Counted from the first letter of the stretch, positions 35,638 through 44,573 are shown. The stretch: 64,000 nucleotides of DNA from Granulicella pectinivorans (GCF_900114625.1 NZ_FOZL01000001.1:1612001-1676000), one strand, 5' to 3'. A program made the numbers and translations. Notes: generated by a model from the sequence alone, not told the origin.

Positions 35638-37026
35638 TTATTTCCCTTCAGACGTCGAGAGCAGGGCGGGCGGGAAGGTGTAGAAGTCGCGATCGACCTG
35701 CTTGCCGAGCAGATACTTGTCGGCGAAGGCGAGCATGGCGTCCCAGTCGCCCTGCACCATGCCGTGTGGACGGTCCGCGAAGCTGACACCGATTTTGCCG
35801 TCGGCGTGCAGGAACGAGTAGACCGGCCTGGCGGCGAGTTCGCTCTGGTAGACGCCGTTGATGGGCACATTCTGGTCGTGCGTGCCTTCGAGCGAGATAA
35901 TCGGGCGCGGTGCGCAGAGGGCGAAGAACCAGTGTGCGTCGAAGGGCAATTTGTCCTGCTGCCCCCAAAACTGGTGCAGGTGCGGCGAGAACCAGTTGGG
36001 GTATTTGCGGACGATCTCGGTGAGACCCTCCTTGCCGCCTCGGCCTTCACCGCTGAAGCGGAAGGCTGGGGTACCCCCTCCGGAGCTGGCTACGGGAGCG
36101 GTCATGGCGATGCGATCGTCGAAGGCGCCAGCGATGAGCGCCGACTTGCCGGTGCGAGAGATGCCGGTGACGATGAGCTTTGTTTTGTCTACGTTGGCGT
36201 CGGTCTGGAGGTAGTCGACGATGCGCGAGACGCCCCAGGCCCAGGCTCCGAGGAGGCCCCAGTCGTTCTTGGGGTAGGCCGGAAAGAAGCGGGTGGTGCG
36301 ATAGGCCCAGCTTCCATCGGGTAGGCGGAGTGTGGTGTCTTCGCCGCAGTCGTTGTTGTTGAAGGTGACGAAGGCGTAGCCGTGGGCCAGGGCAGGGTTG
36401 GTGGTGGCGATCTCCTCCGCGGTGCGGGTGCGGATGCCTTCGCGAGCACCCGGAGGAAGGGTGCCGGGCTCGGTGACCATGGGGCCGGTGACGAGGAGGG
36501 CGTCCTGGCCTTTGCCCTGGTTGGCTCCCTGCGGGAGACGGGGAAGAGGGGTCGCTCCGGGTGGGGTGCCGGAGGGGGAGATGATGGCTGGCGGCGCAGG
36601 CACGCCGATTGGGGTGAAGATACCGATGTCGAGGCTCAGGCTATCTTTCGGGCCGAAGGTGAGATGGACGAGGCGGTACTTTACCTTGCCGTTGGCGAGC
36701 GTTTGTTCGCTGAGGACGTGGCCCACGACGTTTCCGGGCGGCGGGGGCGCGAGGCCCACGACGTAGTACTCGAGGGTGGTGCGGATCTCTTTGCGGCGTT
36801 GCTGCCACTGGGCAGGGGTGCGGACGCGCTGGCCGTTGTCGAGGATCAGCGGGTCGGGCATCTCGGGGCGATTCGGCAGGGCGTCGGGGCCAGGCATGGG
36901 CTTCATGCTGGTGTGGATTTCGGGGAGCGGGATCTCTTTGGGATCGGGGCGCGAGGGCAGTTGGGCCGATGCGGTGATGGCGCATGCCATGAGGGCGGCT
37001 GCCGAGAGTGTAGTTCGGATCTGCAT
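35638..37026 (-). CDS. CE15-like glucuronoyl esterase/acetylxylan esterase family protein
   Basis: The 462-residue protein has a signal peptide (residues 1-21) and the CE15 nucleophile motif GISRTGK (Ser290; G-x-S-R-x-G-K), followed by TAPVASSGGGTPAFR, a HWFFALCAPRPIISLEGTHD segment and HGMVQGDW with a possible catalytic His. CE15 enzymes cut ester bonds between lignin and glucuronoxylan. The GH28 gene lies 11 bases upstream on the same strand, so the two are one transcript that acts on plant cell walls. Confidence 0.82.
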   Translation of the reverse strand: MQIRTTLSAAALMACAITASAQLPSRPDPKEIPLPEIHTSMKPMPGPDALPNRPEMPDPLILDNGQRVRTPAQWQQRRKEIRTTLEYYVVGLAPPPPGNVVGHVLSEQTLANGKVKYRLVHLTFGPKDSLSLDIGIFTPIGVPAPPAIISPSGTPPGATPLPRLPQGANQGKGQDALLVTGPMVTEPGTLPPGAREGIRTRTAEEIATTNPALAHGYAFVTFNNNDCGEDTTLRLPDGSWAYRTTRFFPAYPKNDWGLLGAWAWGVSRIVDYLQTDANVDKTKLIVTGISRTGKSALIAGAFDDRIAMTAPVASSGGGTPAFRFSGEGRGGKEGLTEIVRKYPNWFSPHLHQFWGQQDKLPFDAHWFFALCAPRPIISLEGTHDQNVPINGVYQSELAARPVYSFLHADGKIGVSFADRPHGMVQGDWDAMLAFADKYLLGKQVDRDFYTFPPALLSTSEGK

Positions 37027-37037
37027 GGTCGTCTTCC

Positions 37038-38504
37038 TTATTTCTGGCCGAGAACGTAGGGCGTTGCGGGAGCGGCGATGAGGCCGGAGACCTTGGGGGC
37101 TTCGAGAGGGGCGGCTCCCGTGAGGCCGGTGCCAGTGACCTTGTAGGTGCTGATGAGAGGGCCGGTGAAGCCGGTGACCTTGATTTGGCTGAGGTGAACG
37201 TTCTTCATATTGGCCAGCAACAGGCCTTTTTCGCAGGTGCCCGTGACATTGCGGATAGTGAGGCCGTCCAGCGGTTTGTCGGGGTGGATCTCGTTGGCGG
37301 TGACGAGCACGGGGACGTCGGTGACGCGGATGTTGGTGAATGTGTAGTTGCGGACGGTGGGGATGCCGTCGAGGCCGGGGACAGGGTAGGGATCCTGCAG
37401 GCCGCTGTTGAGGAAGTTGAGCCGGAGGAAGCCGAGCTTAGCGTTCGAGACCTCGAGGTCGTTCATGGTGATGTTCTCGATGAAGGCTCCGCGGCCTGGG
37501 CGGCTCTTGATGTAGATGGCGTGGGTGCGGGCGCCGAGGCATTTGCAGTGTTCGACGAGGACGTTGCGGATGCCGCCGGAGGTCTCGCTGCCGATGCCGA
37601 TGCAGGCCCAGGTGGCGTCGGTGAAGGTGCAGTTGGAGATGCGGACGTCTTCGCAAGGGACGGCGATGGTGTTGCCTTCCATGCCGCGTCCGCTTTTCAA
37701 CGAGATACAGTCGTCGCGGGTGTCAAACTGGCAGCCGTCGATGACGACATGCCGGCAGGAGTCGACGTCGATGCCGTCGGCTCCGCTGCGGATGATGACG
37801 TTTTTGAAGGTGACGTTCTCGCAGTAAACGGGGTGGATGGACCACATGTCGTTGCCCTGGGTGACGATGTCCTGGACCAGGAGGTTCTTGCAGTGGGTGA
37901 ACTCCATGAGGGCGGGGTTGCGGATGATGTCCTGGCGGGCTAGGTTCGAGGCTCCGGGTTGGCGGCTGTAGACGAAGGGGGAGCCGTCGGCGTTGCGGAT
38001 GCGGCCCTTGATCGCGGGGCTGGCGGTGACGTTGCCCTTGCCGAGGATGGTGACGTTTTCGGCGTTCTGCGCGGAGAGGAAGGCTCCGTAGCCCTTGATC
38101 CAGCGGCCTTCCCAGCGGACCTGTGTCATGGGATAGTCGGCGATGTCGGGCGAGCCGAGGAGGGTGGCGCCGTCTTCGAGGCGCAGGGTGGTGTTGGAGT
38201 GCAGGAGGAGGGCTCCGGTGAGATAGTCGCCTGCTGGGACGACGACTTCGCCGCCGCCAAAGACGCTGCATCGGTCGAGCGCCTGCTGGAGGGCGAGGGT
38301 GTCCTTCGTTTTACCGTCGCCGAGTGCGCCGAGATCGCGGACGTTGAGGTGAACGGCGGGTCCTGTTGGTTCGTGGGATTCGGTCGGCTTGCGGGGCTTT
38401 TGGGCTTCAGCGGGCAGAGGAAGGGAGGCCATGAAGGGCAAAGTGGCCAGACCTTTTCCGGTAGTTTCTAAGAATTTTCGGCGTGGCCAGATGGGGTGAG
38501 TCAT
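37038..38504 (-). CDS. GH28 family polygalacturonase-like hydrolase, Tat-exported
   Basis: The ATG at 38504 is chosen (AAGGAAAACC before it) over the frame's extreme start at 38666, because the protein then begins with a twin-arginine-type signal (WPRRKFLETTGKG). The 488-residue right-handed beta-helix protein shows the GH28 acids in GADGIDVDSC and TRDDCISLKSG, then IGIGSETSGGIRN and IKSRPGRG for substrate binding. It hydrolyses galacturonan or rhamnogalacturonan chains. It leads the transcript with the CE15-like gene. Confidence 0.87.
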   Translation of the reverse strand: MTHPIWPRRKFLETTGKGLATLPFMASLPLPAEAQKPRKPTESHEPTGPAVHLNVRDLGALGDGKTKDTLALQQALDRCSVFGGGEVVVPAGDYLTGALLLHSNTTLRLEDGATLLGSPDIADYPMTQVRWEGRWIKGYGAFLSAQNAENVTILGKGNVTASPAIKGRIRNADGSPFVYSRQPGASNLARQDIIRNPALMEFTHCKNLLVQDIVTQGNDMWSIHPVYCENVTFKNVIIRSGADGIDVDSCRHVVIDGCQFDTRDDCISLKSGRGMEGNTIAVPCEDVRISNCTFTDATWACIGIGSETSGGIRNVLVEHCKCLGARTHAIYIKSRPGRGAFIENITMNDLEVSNAKLGFLRLNFLNSGLQDPYPVPGLDGIPTVRNYTFTNIRVTDVPVLVTANEIHPDKPLDGLTIRNVTGTCEKGLLLANMKNVHLSQIKVTGFTGPLISTYKVTGTGLTGAAPLEAPKVSGLIAAPATPYVLGQK

Positions 38505-38930
38505 GGTTTTCCTTTGTTTTTCAGTGCAGGGCGTGGGGCCCTCGCTTTGGCCATGAAAGGCTAGCATGAATTGGTTGGACCGCGATATTGGGACGATGAA
38601 GTCGTTTCCTTGGGTGGGGTGCGTGGTGGGCGTCCAAAGACCTCGTTGCGATGGACGAACCCACATCTCAAAGTCGAGATGAGGGGCACCCGGGTTTGTG
38701 GCTGGATGGGTCGTCTATCATGGGGGTGGTCCCAGCCTTCGGGTTGACGATCTCGGGCCTCTCTCGTGCTTCGCCAAAAAAGACAACGAGGGAGGCCCTC
38801 CTGTTTTGCAAGCCGCTCATTTCATGGTTGACCGGGATATCGGACTGATCTAGTCTTATATTCAAGGACTGAGTTCTGCGGCTGTCTTTTGGCGAAGCAC
38901 CGCAGGTCTCGGGAGATTGGAGATCGCAGC
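38505..38930. other. Intergenic region between GH28 and rpsD
   Basis: About 425 bases without a supported gene. It includes the hairpin CATCTC/GAGATG at 38665-38682, followed by GGGGCACCCGGG; I have the impression of similar elements between genes in related Acidobacteria, but only one copy is in this window. Short frames across it have no ribosome site. Confidence 0.5.
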
Positions 38931-39554
38931 ATGAGTCAGAGAAGGAAATGGAAGATCCAGCGTGCGCTGGGTCTGGAGTTGCCCGGTCTGGGCAAGCCTG
39001 GGGCGCTGGAGAAGAGGAATTATCCTCCTGGACAGCATGGGCAGAGGCGCAAGGCGAAGCTTTCGCAGTTTGGCGTGCAGCTTCGAGAGAAGCAGAAGCT
39101 CTTGTTTCACTATGACTTGCGCGAGGAGCAAATGCGGCACTTTGTGCGCAAGGCCAAGAGCCTGCAGCCGAAGAACTGGATCGAGGCTCTGATTGGGCTG
39201 CTGGAGCGGCGTCTGGACAATGTTGTGTTCCGGCTGGGGTTTGCGCGGAGCATGGCGGCGGCGCGGCAGCTTGTGTCGCATGGGCATGTGCAGGTGGATG
39301 GGAGGCGCGAGACGATCGGGTCGATGATCCTTCGTCCGGGCGCGACGATCCTGCTGTTGCCGCGGGCGAGCCAGATGGCGGCTACGCTGCAGGCCCGGGA
39401 GAGTCCACGGCTTCCGCTGCCTTCCTTTCTGCAGGTTCCGGACCAGAATGCGACGAATCGGGGCGTCCTGCTTTCGATTCCGGATACGAGCCATGTTCCA
39501 TTCGAGTTCAACTCGAACCAGGTGGCGGAGTATTACGCGAAGCGCGGCGTCTAG
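38931..39554 (+). CDS. rpsD: 30S ribosomal protein S4, orphan copy
   Basis: The ATG at 38931 has GGAG 8 bases upstream and is preferred over a TTG at 38889. The 207-residue protein has the S4 core: KRNYPPGQHGQRRKAKLSQFGVQLREKQK, and the S4 RNA-binding domain RRLDNVVFRLGFARSMAAARQLVSHGHVQVDG. The N-terminal arm lacks the zinc cysteines and is shorter than usual. The gene is alone, not in an rpsM-rpsK-rpoA cluster, so it may be a second copy. S4 binds 16S rRNA early in assembly. Confidence 0.88.
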   Translation: MSQRRKWKIQRALGLELPGLGKPGALEKRNYPPGQHGQRRKAKLSQFGVQLREKQKLLFHYDLREEQMRHFVRKAKSLQPKNWIEALIGLLERRLDNVVFRLGFARSMAAARQLVSHGHVQVDGRRETIGSMILRPGATILLLPRASQMAATLQARESPRLPLPSFLQVPDQNATNRGVLLSIPDTSHVPFEFNSNQVAEYYAKRGV

Positions 39555-39684
39555 CTGAGACCCGTTGCCGAGGACGAGTCGGGCAAAGGCTCGTGGTTGG
39601 TTTCGGGTTTTACTTTTATTTTCTATGAGTTGAGAGCTGCGAGCTTATGGTTTCGCACGGTTTGCGATACAGAAGGAGTACAGC

Positions 39685-39915
39685 ATGGATGAGTTCAATG
39701 TCACTCTTGCCGAACGTACTGGGCTTGGCCGTATCAACCTGTGTGGATGCCGTTCGATCCATTTGAGTGTGGGGCCGGTCACGATTTGCCTGGCTCCGGA
39801 GGCGTTTGCGCAGGCCGCGAACATGATCCGGGAGGCGATGGAACAGCTTGCGGAGATGACGGCGTCGGGGCAGTTTGAGGAAGCTGCGGCGATGCCGAGT
39901 CACCTGACGCATTAG
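39685..39915 (+). CDS. Small hypothetical protein, 76 residues
   Basis: The ATG follows GAAGGAG at a good distance. The protein has a short beta-like first half with LCGCRS (two Cys) and HLSVGPVTICLAP, and an amphipathic helix (AFAQAANMIREAMEQLAEM). No signal peptide or membrane span is visible. It looks like a genuine small soluble protein; I do not know its function. Confidence 0.65.
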   Translation: MDEFNVTLAERTGLGRINLCGCRSIHLSVGPVTICLAPEAFAQAANMIREAMEQLAEMTASGQFEEAAAMPSHLTH

Positions 39916-39937
39916 CGATTGGTCAGTCCAATTTTCA

Positions 39938-39969
39938 GACACACGTTAACTTTCGGGTTAACGTGTGTC
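39938..39969. terminator. Perfect 13-base inverted repeat downstream of the small gene
   Basis: GACACACGTTAAC and GTTAACGTGTGTC pair across a 6-base loop. No T run follows on the top strand, so it may be a factor-assisted terminator or a 3'-end stabiliser, not a standard intrinsic terminator. Confidence 0.55.
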
Positions 39970-40220
39970 GATCTCACCACACCTTTTCGTTGTTTTGCCA
40001 CGCCTGTATGTTGTTGAAAATATTCAACTTTGGGTTTTGTGGGCTTTCGTGGCGTTTCTTTGGGTTTTATGGGTGTTTCTTCGGTTTTCTTCGGGTTTTA
40101 CCTGTAGTTTTTTGGACGGTAAAACGTGGGAGATTGTATGGATTTTGTGGTCATTTCGTGGTGATTTGAGTGCTCGGTGCGAATGGGTGTCGTGGAGACG
40201 GTTGAGGCCAGGGCAGGAGA
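39970..40220. other. G/T-rich intergenic stretch
   Basis: The top strand is strongly biased to T and G, with repeated GGGTTTT and GTTTCTT units at about 40030-40110. Both strands have short frames but no ribosome sites. I read it as non-coding; the repeat units look like degenerate low-complexity DNA. Confidence 0.5.
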
Positions 40221-40292
40221 GCATACCCCAGGGGCTAAAGCCCAGATTCCGGGCGATCCTGTGAGCCCCAAGGCTCAAGCCTTGGGGCTCTG
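40221..40292. repeat. Interspersed palindromic repeat, copy 2
   Basis: The element begins GCATACCCCAGGGGCTAAAG like the copy at 9529-9600 and contains the palindrome CCCCAAGGCTCAAGCCTTGG. It lies 18 bases beyond the 3' end of the TonB receptor gene. Confidence 0.85.
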
Positions 40293-40309
40293 GAAGGTTA
40301 GGGCTGGGT

Positions 40310-43063
40310 TTAGTGGCTGCCGAAGGAGACCTTCATGCCTCCGAAGACGGTGATGGGGGCTCCTGGGGAGACGTAGGTGGTGTTGCGGACGGGGTAGTCT
40401 CCGCTGGGGTAGGGGGCGAACTCGCGGGCGACGAAGGCTCCGCTGTCGTTGTAGGGGGAGGTGGCGAGCTGGCCGGTGGTGTAGTAGCGCTGGTTCAGCA
40501 GGTTGTTGATCTCGGCGAAGAGCTGGTAGTGGGGGCTGAAGGTGTAGCGTGCGCCGAGGTTGACCACGCCGTAGGCAGGGACCTTGCCGCTGCCGAGGTA
40601 ATACTGGCCGTCGGGCTGATGGAGGTTGTTTTCGTTTCCTTTGACGAAGGAGCTGCCGATGGCCTGCAGGTCGGCGCTGACGGCGAGCTTTTTGAGGGGG
40701 TGGTAGTCGGTGTAGACCTTGAGGAGGTGCTGGGGGACCTGGGGGATGTTGTCGCCGGGGACGATGGTGATGAGTCCGCCGTCGGTGACGCCCTTTTCGC
40801 CGCCGGTCGCGTTGCTGTTGCTGCTGTTGCTGTCGGCCTCGATGACCTGGGTGCTCTGATAGGTGGCCTGGAGGAAGGTGTATTCGATGCCTGCGCCGAT
40901 CTTCCGGAACTGGGCGCTGGTGGACGCTTCGACGCCCTGGCGGCGGGTTTTGCCGAAGTTCTGGAAGTAGCCGAAGCCGGTTTGCTGGGAGGCGACGAAG
41001 AGCAGGTCGTCATTGTTGATGGTGTGGAAGAAGCCGGCGGCGTAGCGGATGCGTCCGTCCGGATTGCCACGGACACCGAACTCAAAGGTGCGGCTGACGA
41101 CCTGTTTGAGGGGCGGATCGCTGACGAGGGCGTTGGGCAGCGAGCAGGGGAAGTTGGGGTCGGCGCATCCGAGTTCGGTGGAGGTGGGGGCGCGGCTGGA
41201 TTCTCCGTAGTCGAAGTAGGCGTTGAGGAGCGTGTTGGGCTTGAAGACGACGCCAGCGGTGGGGTTGAAGCGCTGGAACTTGTTGTCGGCGGTGAGTCCG
41301 GGGCGTCCGGAGACTGCACGGGGGAGGCGGTCGTGGTTGTCGACGTCGGTGTGGTTGTAGCGTCCACCGGCGTTGAAGACCCACTTTTTCCAGCTCAGGG
41401 TGTCGGTGACGTAGAAGCTGGGGGTGGTGGTAACGCCGTGGAGATTGACGCGGCTGTCGTCGAGCGTGCCGTCATCGCCGACTTCGCTGCCGTCATCGAA
41501 GGCGGGCACGCGGGTGATGGTGAGGCCGTCGGGGTTGAGGTAGCCCCACTGCGCGTTCTGGATGAAGGTGAGTCCGCCACGGTCGAAGCCTGCGCCTACG
41601 CTGAGCTTGTTGTGCGCGGTGTTCCAGGCGAGGGCTGCGGTGGTGCCGTAGGCGTGCTGACGGTTGACGGTGTCGGTGTCCACGCCGTTGCATTTCTCGG
41701 CGGGTTCCGCGGTGGTGATTCCGGAGGTGAGGGCGATGGCGGCGGCCAGGCAGCGGAGATAGGGGAAGGGCGTGTTGGCGGCGTTGATGGGGGTGGTGGG
41801 GAAGGGGATGCCCGCCTTGGTGAGGGTGTTCTTGTCGGTGTTGCTGAGGGTGTAGAGGGACTCGGTGAAGGAATCGTCGTTGATGTCGCCGTTGGAGGTG
41901 TTGGTGCGGGTGTAGCGGACGTAGGCGTTGAGGTTGATGGCGATGCCGTGGCGGAGGGACTGGCTGGCATTGAGGGTGAGGAAGGGCGAGTGCTGGTAGG
42001 TGTCGTCGGGGATGGAGTAGACGCTGTTGTAGCCGTGGTTGAGGCCGACGGTGCGGTTGATGGCGCGGATATCCTGCGTGCCGTTGCCGATGAGGTTGTT
42101 GATGGCGTAGCCGCCGGAGAGGGAGAAGGCGGTGTTGCCTGCGTTGTAGGCGAGTTTTGCGAAGGACTGTTTGACGCTGGAGGGGGATTGGACGCGCCAG
42201 CCGTCTTCGTGGAAGAGTGTGCCGGCGGCGAAGAGGTTCCATGGGCCTTTGCCGGTGCCGAGTTCCATGTCGACGGCGCGGCGTCCGAAGGAGCCGCCGT
42301 AGGCATTGACGGAGACGCCGCGGTTGGTGAGGCCGGATTTGGTCTGGATGGCGATGGCTCCGCCGAGGGTGTTGAGGCCGTAGACGGGGTCGGAGCCGGG
42401 GATGAGTTCCATGGACTGGATGGCGATTTTAGGGATGAGGTCCCAGGGGACGACGTCTCCGAAGGGCTGGTTCTGGCGGACGCCGTCCATGTAGACGGAG
42501 AGGCCGGCGGGTGCTCCGACGAGGGGCGAGGCGGTGTAGCCGCGATAGTTGAGGTCGGGCTGGAAGGGATTGTTCTGGTTCTCGTTGACGTAGACGCCGT
42601 TGAGGCGGCGCTTCATGGCGTCGGTGAGGTCGATGGCGTTGGTGTCCTGGAGGGTCCGGGCGTCGAGGGTCTGGACGGGGGTGGGGACGTCGGCGAGGGG
42701 GATGTCGAGGGCACCGATGGGGGTGGAGGCGACGACGTTGACGGTGGTGGAGAGGCCGGGGAGGGCGGTGGTGAGGGAGCGCTCGATGGGGCGCGGGGAC
42801 TGGACGGCGATCTCGAGGGTCTGTCCGGCGAGGTGGAGCTGGTAGATGCCGAAGGGGAGCTGCGGGATGTCGAGGGTGCCGTCGGGGGCGACTTCGATGG
42901 TGCGGGTGTGGCTGGAGGTGGGGCCGGTGAGGGTTCCCTGGGCGGCGGTGGGGAGTCCGGCGCGGTCCTTGAGACGGAGGCGGATTTCGCCGGTGGGGGT
43001 CTGGGCGAGCGCGGAGAGGCAGAGGGCGAAGGAGACGAGAGCGAGGCGGAAGCTGGAGGGCAT
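40310..43063 (-). CDS. TonB-dependent receptor (plug-barrel type)
   Basis: The 917-residue protein has a signal peptide (about 1-20, ending LSALAQ), a short beta-sandwich domain at residues 24-95, then a TonB plug (VPTPVQTLDARTLQDTNAIDLTDAMKR, DLNYRGYTASPLVGAPAGLSVYMDGVR, DPVYGLNTLGGAIAIQTKSG) and a barrel ending in GGMKVSFGSH. It has a canonical plug and so differs from the Oar-like receptors here. It is divergent from the ECF sigma factor and anti-sigma genes, an arrangement often used for receptor control. The substrate is unknown. Confidence 0.9.
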   Translation of the reverse strand: MPSSFRLALVSFALCLSALAQTPTGEIRLRLKDRAGLPTAAQGTLTGPTSSHTRTIEVAPDGTLDIPQLPFGIYQLHLAGQTLEIAVQSPRPIERSLTTALPGLSTTVNVVASTPIGALDIPLADVPTPVQTLDARTLQDTNAIDLTDAMKRRLNGVYVNENQNNPFQPDLNYRGYTASPLVGAPAGLSVYMDGVRQNQPFGDVVPWDLIPKIAIQSMELIPGSDPVYGLNTLGGAIAIQTKSGLTNRGVSVNAYGGSFGRRAVDMELGTGKGPWNLFAAGTLFHEDGWRVQSPSSVKQSFAKLAYNAGNTAFSLSGGYAINNLIGNGTQDIRAINRTVGLNHGYNSVYSIPDDTYQHSPFLTLNASQSLRHGIAINLNAYVRYTRTNTSNGDINDDSFTESLYTLSNTDKNTLTKAGIPFPTTPINAANTPFPYLRCLAAAIALTSGITTAEPAEKCNGVDTDTVNRQHAYGTTAALAWNTAHNKLSVGAGFDRGGLTFIQNAQWGYLNPDGLTITRVPAFDDGSEVGDDGTLDDSRVNLHGVTTTPSFYVTDTLSWKKWVFNAGGRYNHTDVDNHDRLPRAVSGRPGLTADNKFQRFNPTAGVVFKPNTLLNAYFDYGESSRAPTSTELGCADPNFPCSLPNALVSDPPLKQVVSRTFEFGVRGNPDGRIRYAAGFFHTINNDDLLFVASQQTGFGYFQNFGKTRRQGVEASTSAQFRKIGAGIEYTFLQATYQSTQVIEADSNSSNSNATGGEKGVTDGGLITIVPGDNIPQVPQHLLKVYTDYHPLKKLAVSADLQAIGSSFVKGNENNLHQPDGQYYLGSGKVPAYGVVNLGARYTFSPHYQLFAEINNLLNQRYYTTGQLATSPYNDSGAFVAREFAPYPSGDYPVRNTTYVSPGAPITVFGGMKVSFGSH

Positions 43064-43271
43064 CTGTTGGTCCTATGCGTGGTGAAGCGATTTAGTTCGT
43101 GCGCCGAAACAGATCGGGCGAGGCGTTCGGGAGATGGCGGCTTCGGGTGTCTGTTTGTATATCCCTGCGGGGCGATTTTTGTTCAGGTTTTTTTGGCTGG
43201 GGCGGGTTTTATGCGGGGATGGGAGGCTTGGCCTGCGCCGGTGTGTTTATTGCATACTGGTTGCACTTCCT

Positions 43272-43808
43272 ATGTCTTCGTTTCCTGCCAATCCGGTGAT
43301 CGAGCTTTGTGTTCCCCGGGAGGCGGAGGGGCTGGAGGACGAGGTGCTGGACCTGTTCGACCTGCTGGGGACGCGGCTGCTGTCGTATGCGGTGAGCTTC
43401 GGGATTCCGGTGCAGGATGGGGAGGATGTGGTGCAGGAGACGTTTCTTGCGCTGTTCCAGCATCTACGGAAGCAGGGGTCTCGGGAGAATCTGAAGGGGT
43501 GGCTGTACCAGGTGGTGCATAACCTGGCGCTGAAGAAGCGGTACCGGAAGACGGTGGAGGTTGCCGAGACGGTCGAGTGTTTCGATGAGAGGCCGGGGCC
43601 GGAGGAGATGGCTCTGTTTGGGGAGAGGCATGCGCGGTTGCAGGCGGCGCTGGGGGCGCTGCCGCTGGTGGACCAGAGGTGTCTGCGGCTGAGGGCGGAT
43701 GGGCTAAGGTACCGGGAGATTGCGAAGATCGTGGGGATCTCGCTGGGGTCGGTGGCGGCTTCGCTGGCGCGTTCGATGGCTCGGCTGGAACGCGCGGGAG
43801 GGAGGTAG
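43272..43808 (+). CDS. ECF-type RNA polymerase sigma factor
   Basis: The ATG at 43272 gives a 178-residue protein of normal ECF length; the frame is open back to 43134, but that part reads as non-coding. Region 2 is visible (LLSYAVSFGIPVQDGEDVVQETFLALF, then WLYQVVHNLALKKRYRK) and region 4 (ALPLVDQRCLRLRADGLRYREIAKIVGISLGSVAASLARSMARL). It directs polymerase to stress- or envelope-type promoters. It lies 3 bases from the anti-sigma-like gene, so the pair is one unit. Confidence 0.88.
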   Translation: MSSFPANPVIELCVPREAEGLEDEVLDLFDLLGTRLLSYAVSFGIPVQDGEDVVQETFLALFQHLRKQGSRENLKGWLYQVVHNLALKKRYRKTVEVAETVECFDERPGPEEMALFGERHARLQAALGALPLVDQRCLRLRADGLRYREIAKIVGISLGSVAASLARSMARLERAGGR

Positions 43809-43811
43809 AGG

Positions 43812-44552
43812 ATGCATCTTTCGGACGAAGACGTGCTGCGGTTGCTGGATCGCGAGGCCTCACCGGCCGAGGCGGACAGGATGCGGGGACATGTGGCGGA
43901 GTGCGCGGCGTGTGGGGAGCGGGTGGCTTCGGCACGGCGGACGATGGATGAGGTGGGGGCGATCTTTGGCGGGGAGGCGAGGGCTTCTTTGGGGGCGCGG
44001 CGTCGTCTTGAGGGGGCGCTGAGGCGGAGTGGGGCGGGTTCTCGTCCGAGGTCTGTGGGGTGGGCGGTGGCGGCGTGCTTTTTGCTGGCGGCGGTGGGGC
44101 TTGGGTGGTGGGGTGGGTCCGGGAGGCATGCGGGTGGGGATGTGGGGAGTGTGCCGAATCTGTCGCTGACGCCGGGGGCGATTCGTACGGTTTCGCTGAG
44201 CGAGATCTGCTCGGCTGCGGATGACGATGACGACCTGGACCCGGTTTTGCCGGCCTCGATCCAGCATGCGGTGTTCCAGGAGTATGGGATTGCGGCGGCG
44301 GGGATGGAGAAGAACTACCAGATCGACTATCTGGTGAATCCACAGTTGGGCGGGACGGACGATATCCGCAATCTCTGGCCGCAGGCGTATCAGGGTGGGG
44401 TCTGGAATGCGCGGGCGAAGGACCAGTTGGAGGAGAGGCTGCACCAGATGGTCTGCAACCAGACGATCGATCTGGGGACGGCGCAGAGGGCGATTACTAC
44501 GGACTGGATCGCGGCTTATAAGAAGTATGTGCAGGATGGGCCCAGGACTTAG
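43812..44552 (+). CDS. Anti-sigma-like zinc-finger membrane protein with HNH-like C-terminal domain
   Basis: The 246-residue protein has an N-terminal anti-sigma zinc finger (HVAECAAC; His27, Cys31, Cys34), one membrane span at about 82-100, and a periplasmic C-terminal domain (about 112-240). This domain has LTPGAIRTVSLSEIC, then IDYLVNPQLGGTDDIRNLWPQ and AKDQLEERLHQMVC...AQRAITTDWIAAYKK. That order matches a family of HNH-type nuclease domains whose motif is V-D-H-L-I-P-L-E-L-G-G-S-N; here His is replaced by Tyr, so cleavage is doubtful. It probably holds the adjacent sigma factor and senses something through this domain. Confidence 0.75.
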   Translation: MHLSDEDVLRLLDREASPAEADRMRGHVAECAACGERVASARRTMDEVGAIFGGEARASLGARRRLEGALRRSGAGSRPRSVGWAVAACFLLAAVGLGWWGGSGRHAGGDVGSVPNLSLTPGAIRTVSLSEICSAADDDDDLDPVLPASIQHAVFQEYGIAAAGMEKNYQIDYLVNPQLGGTDDIRNLWPQAYQGGVWNARAKDQLEERLHQMVCNQTIDLGTAQRAITTDWIAAYKKYVQDGPRT

Positions 44553-44573
44553 GCGTTACTCCGGTTGGAGGTG

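Noticed and set aside
40313..43522. A 1069-codon open frame antisense to the TonB receptor
   Set aside because: It is Gly/Val/Asp/Glu-rich with no domain and lies opposite a clear receptor gene.
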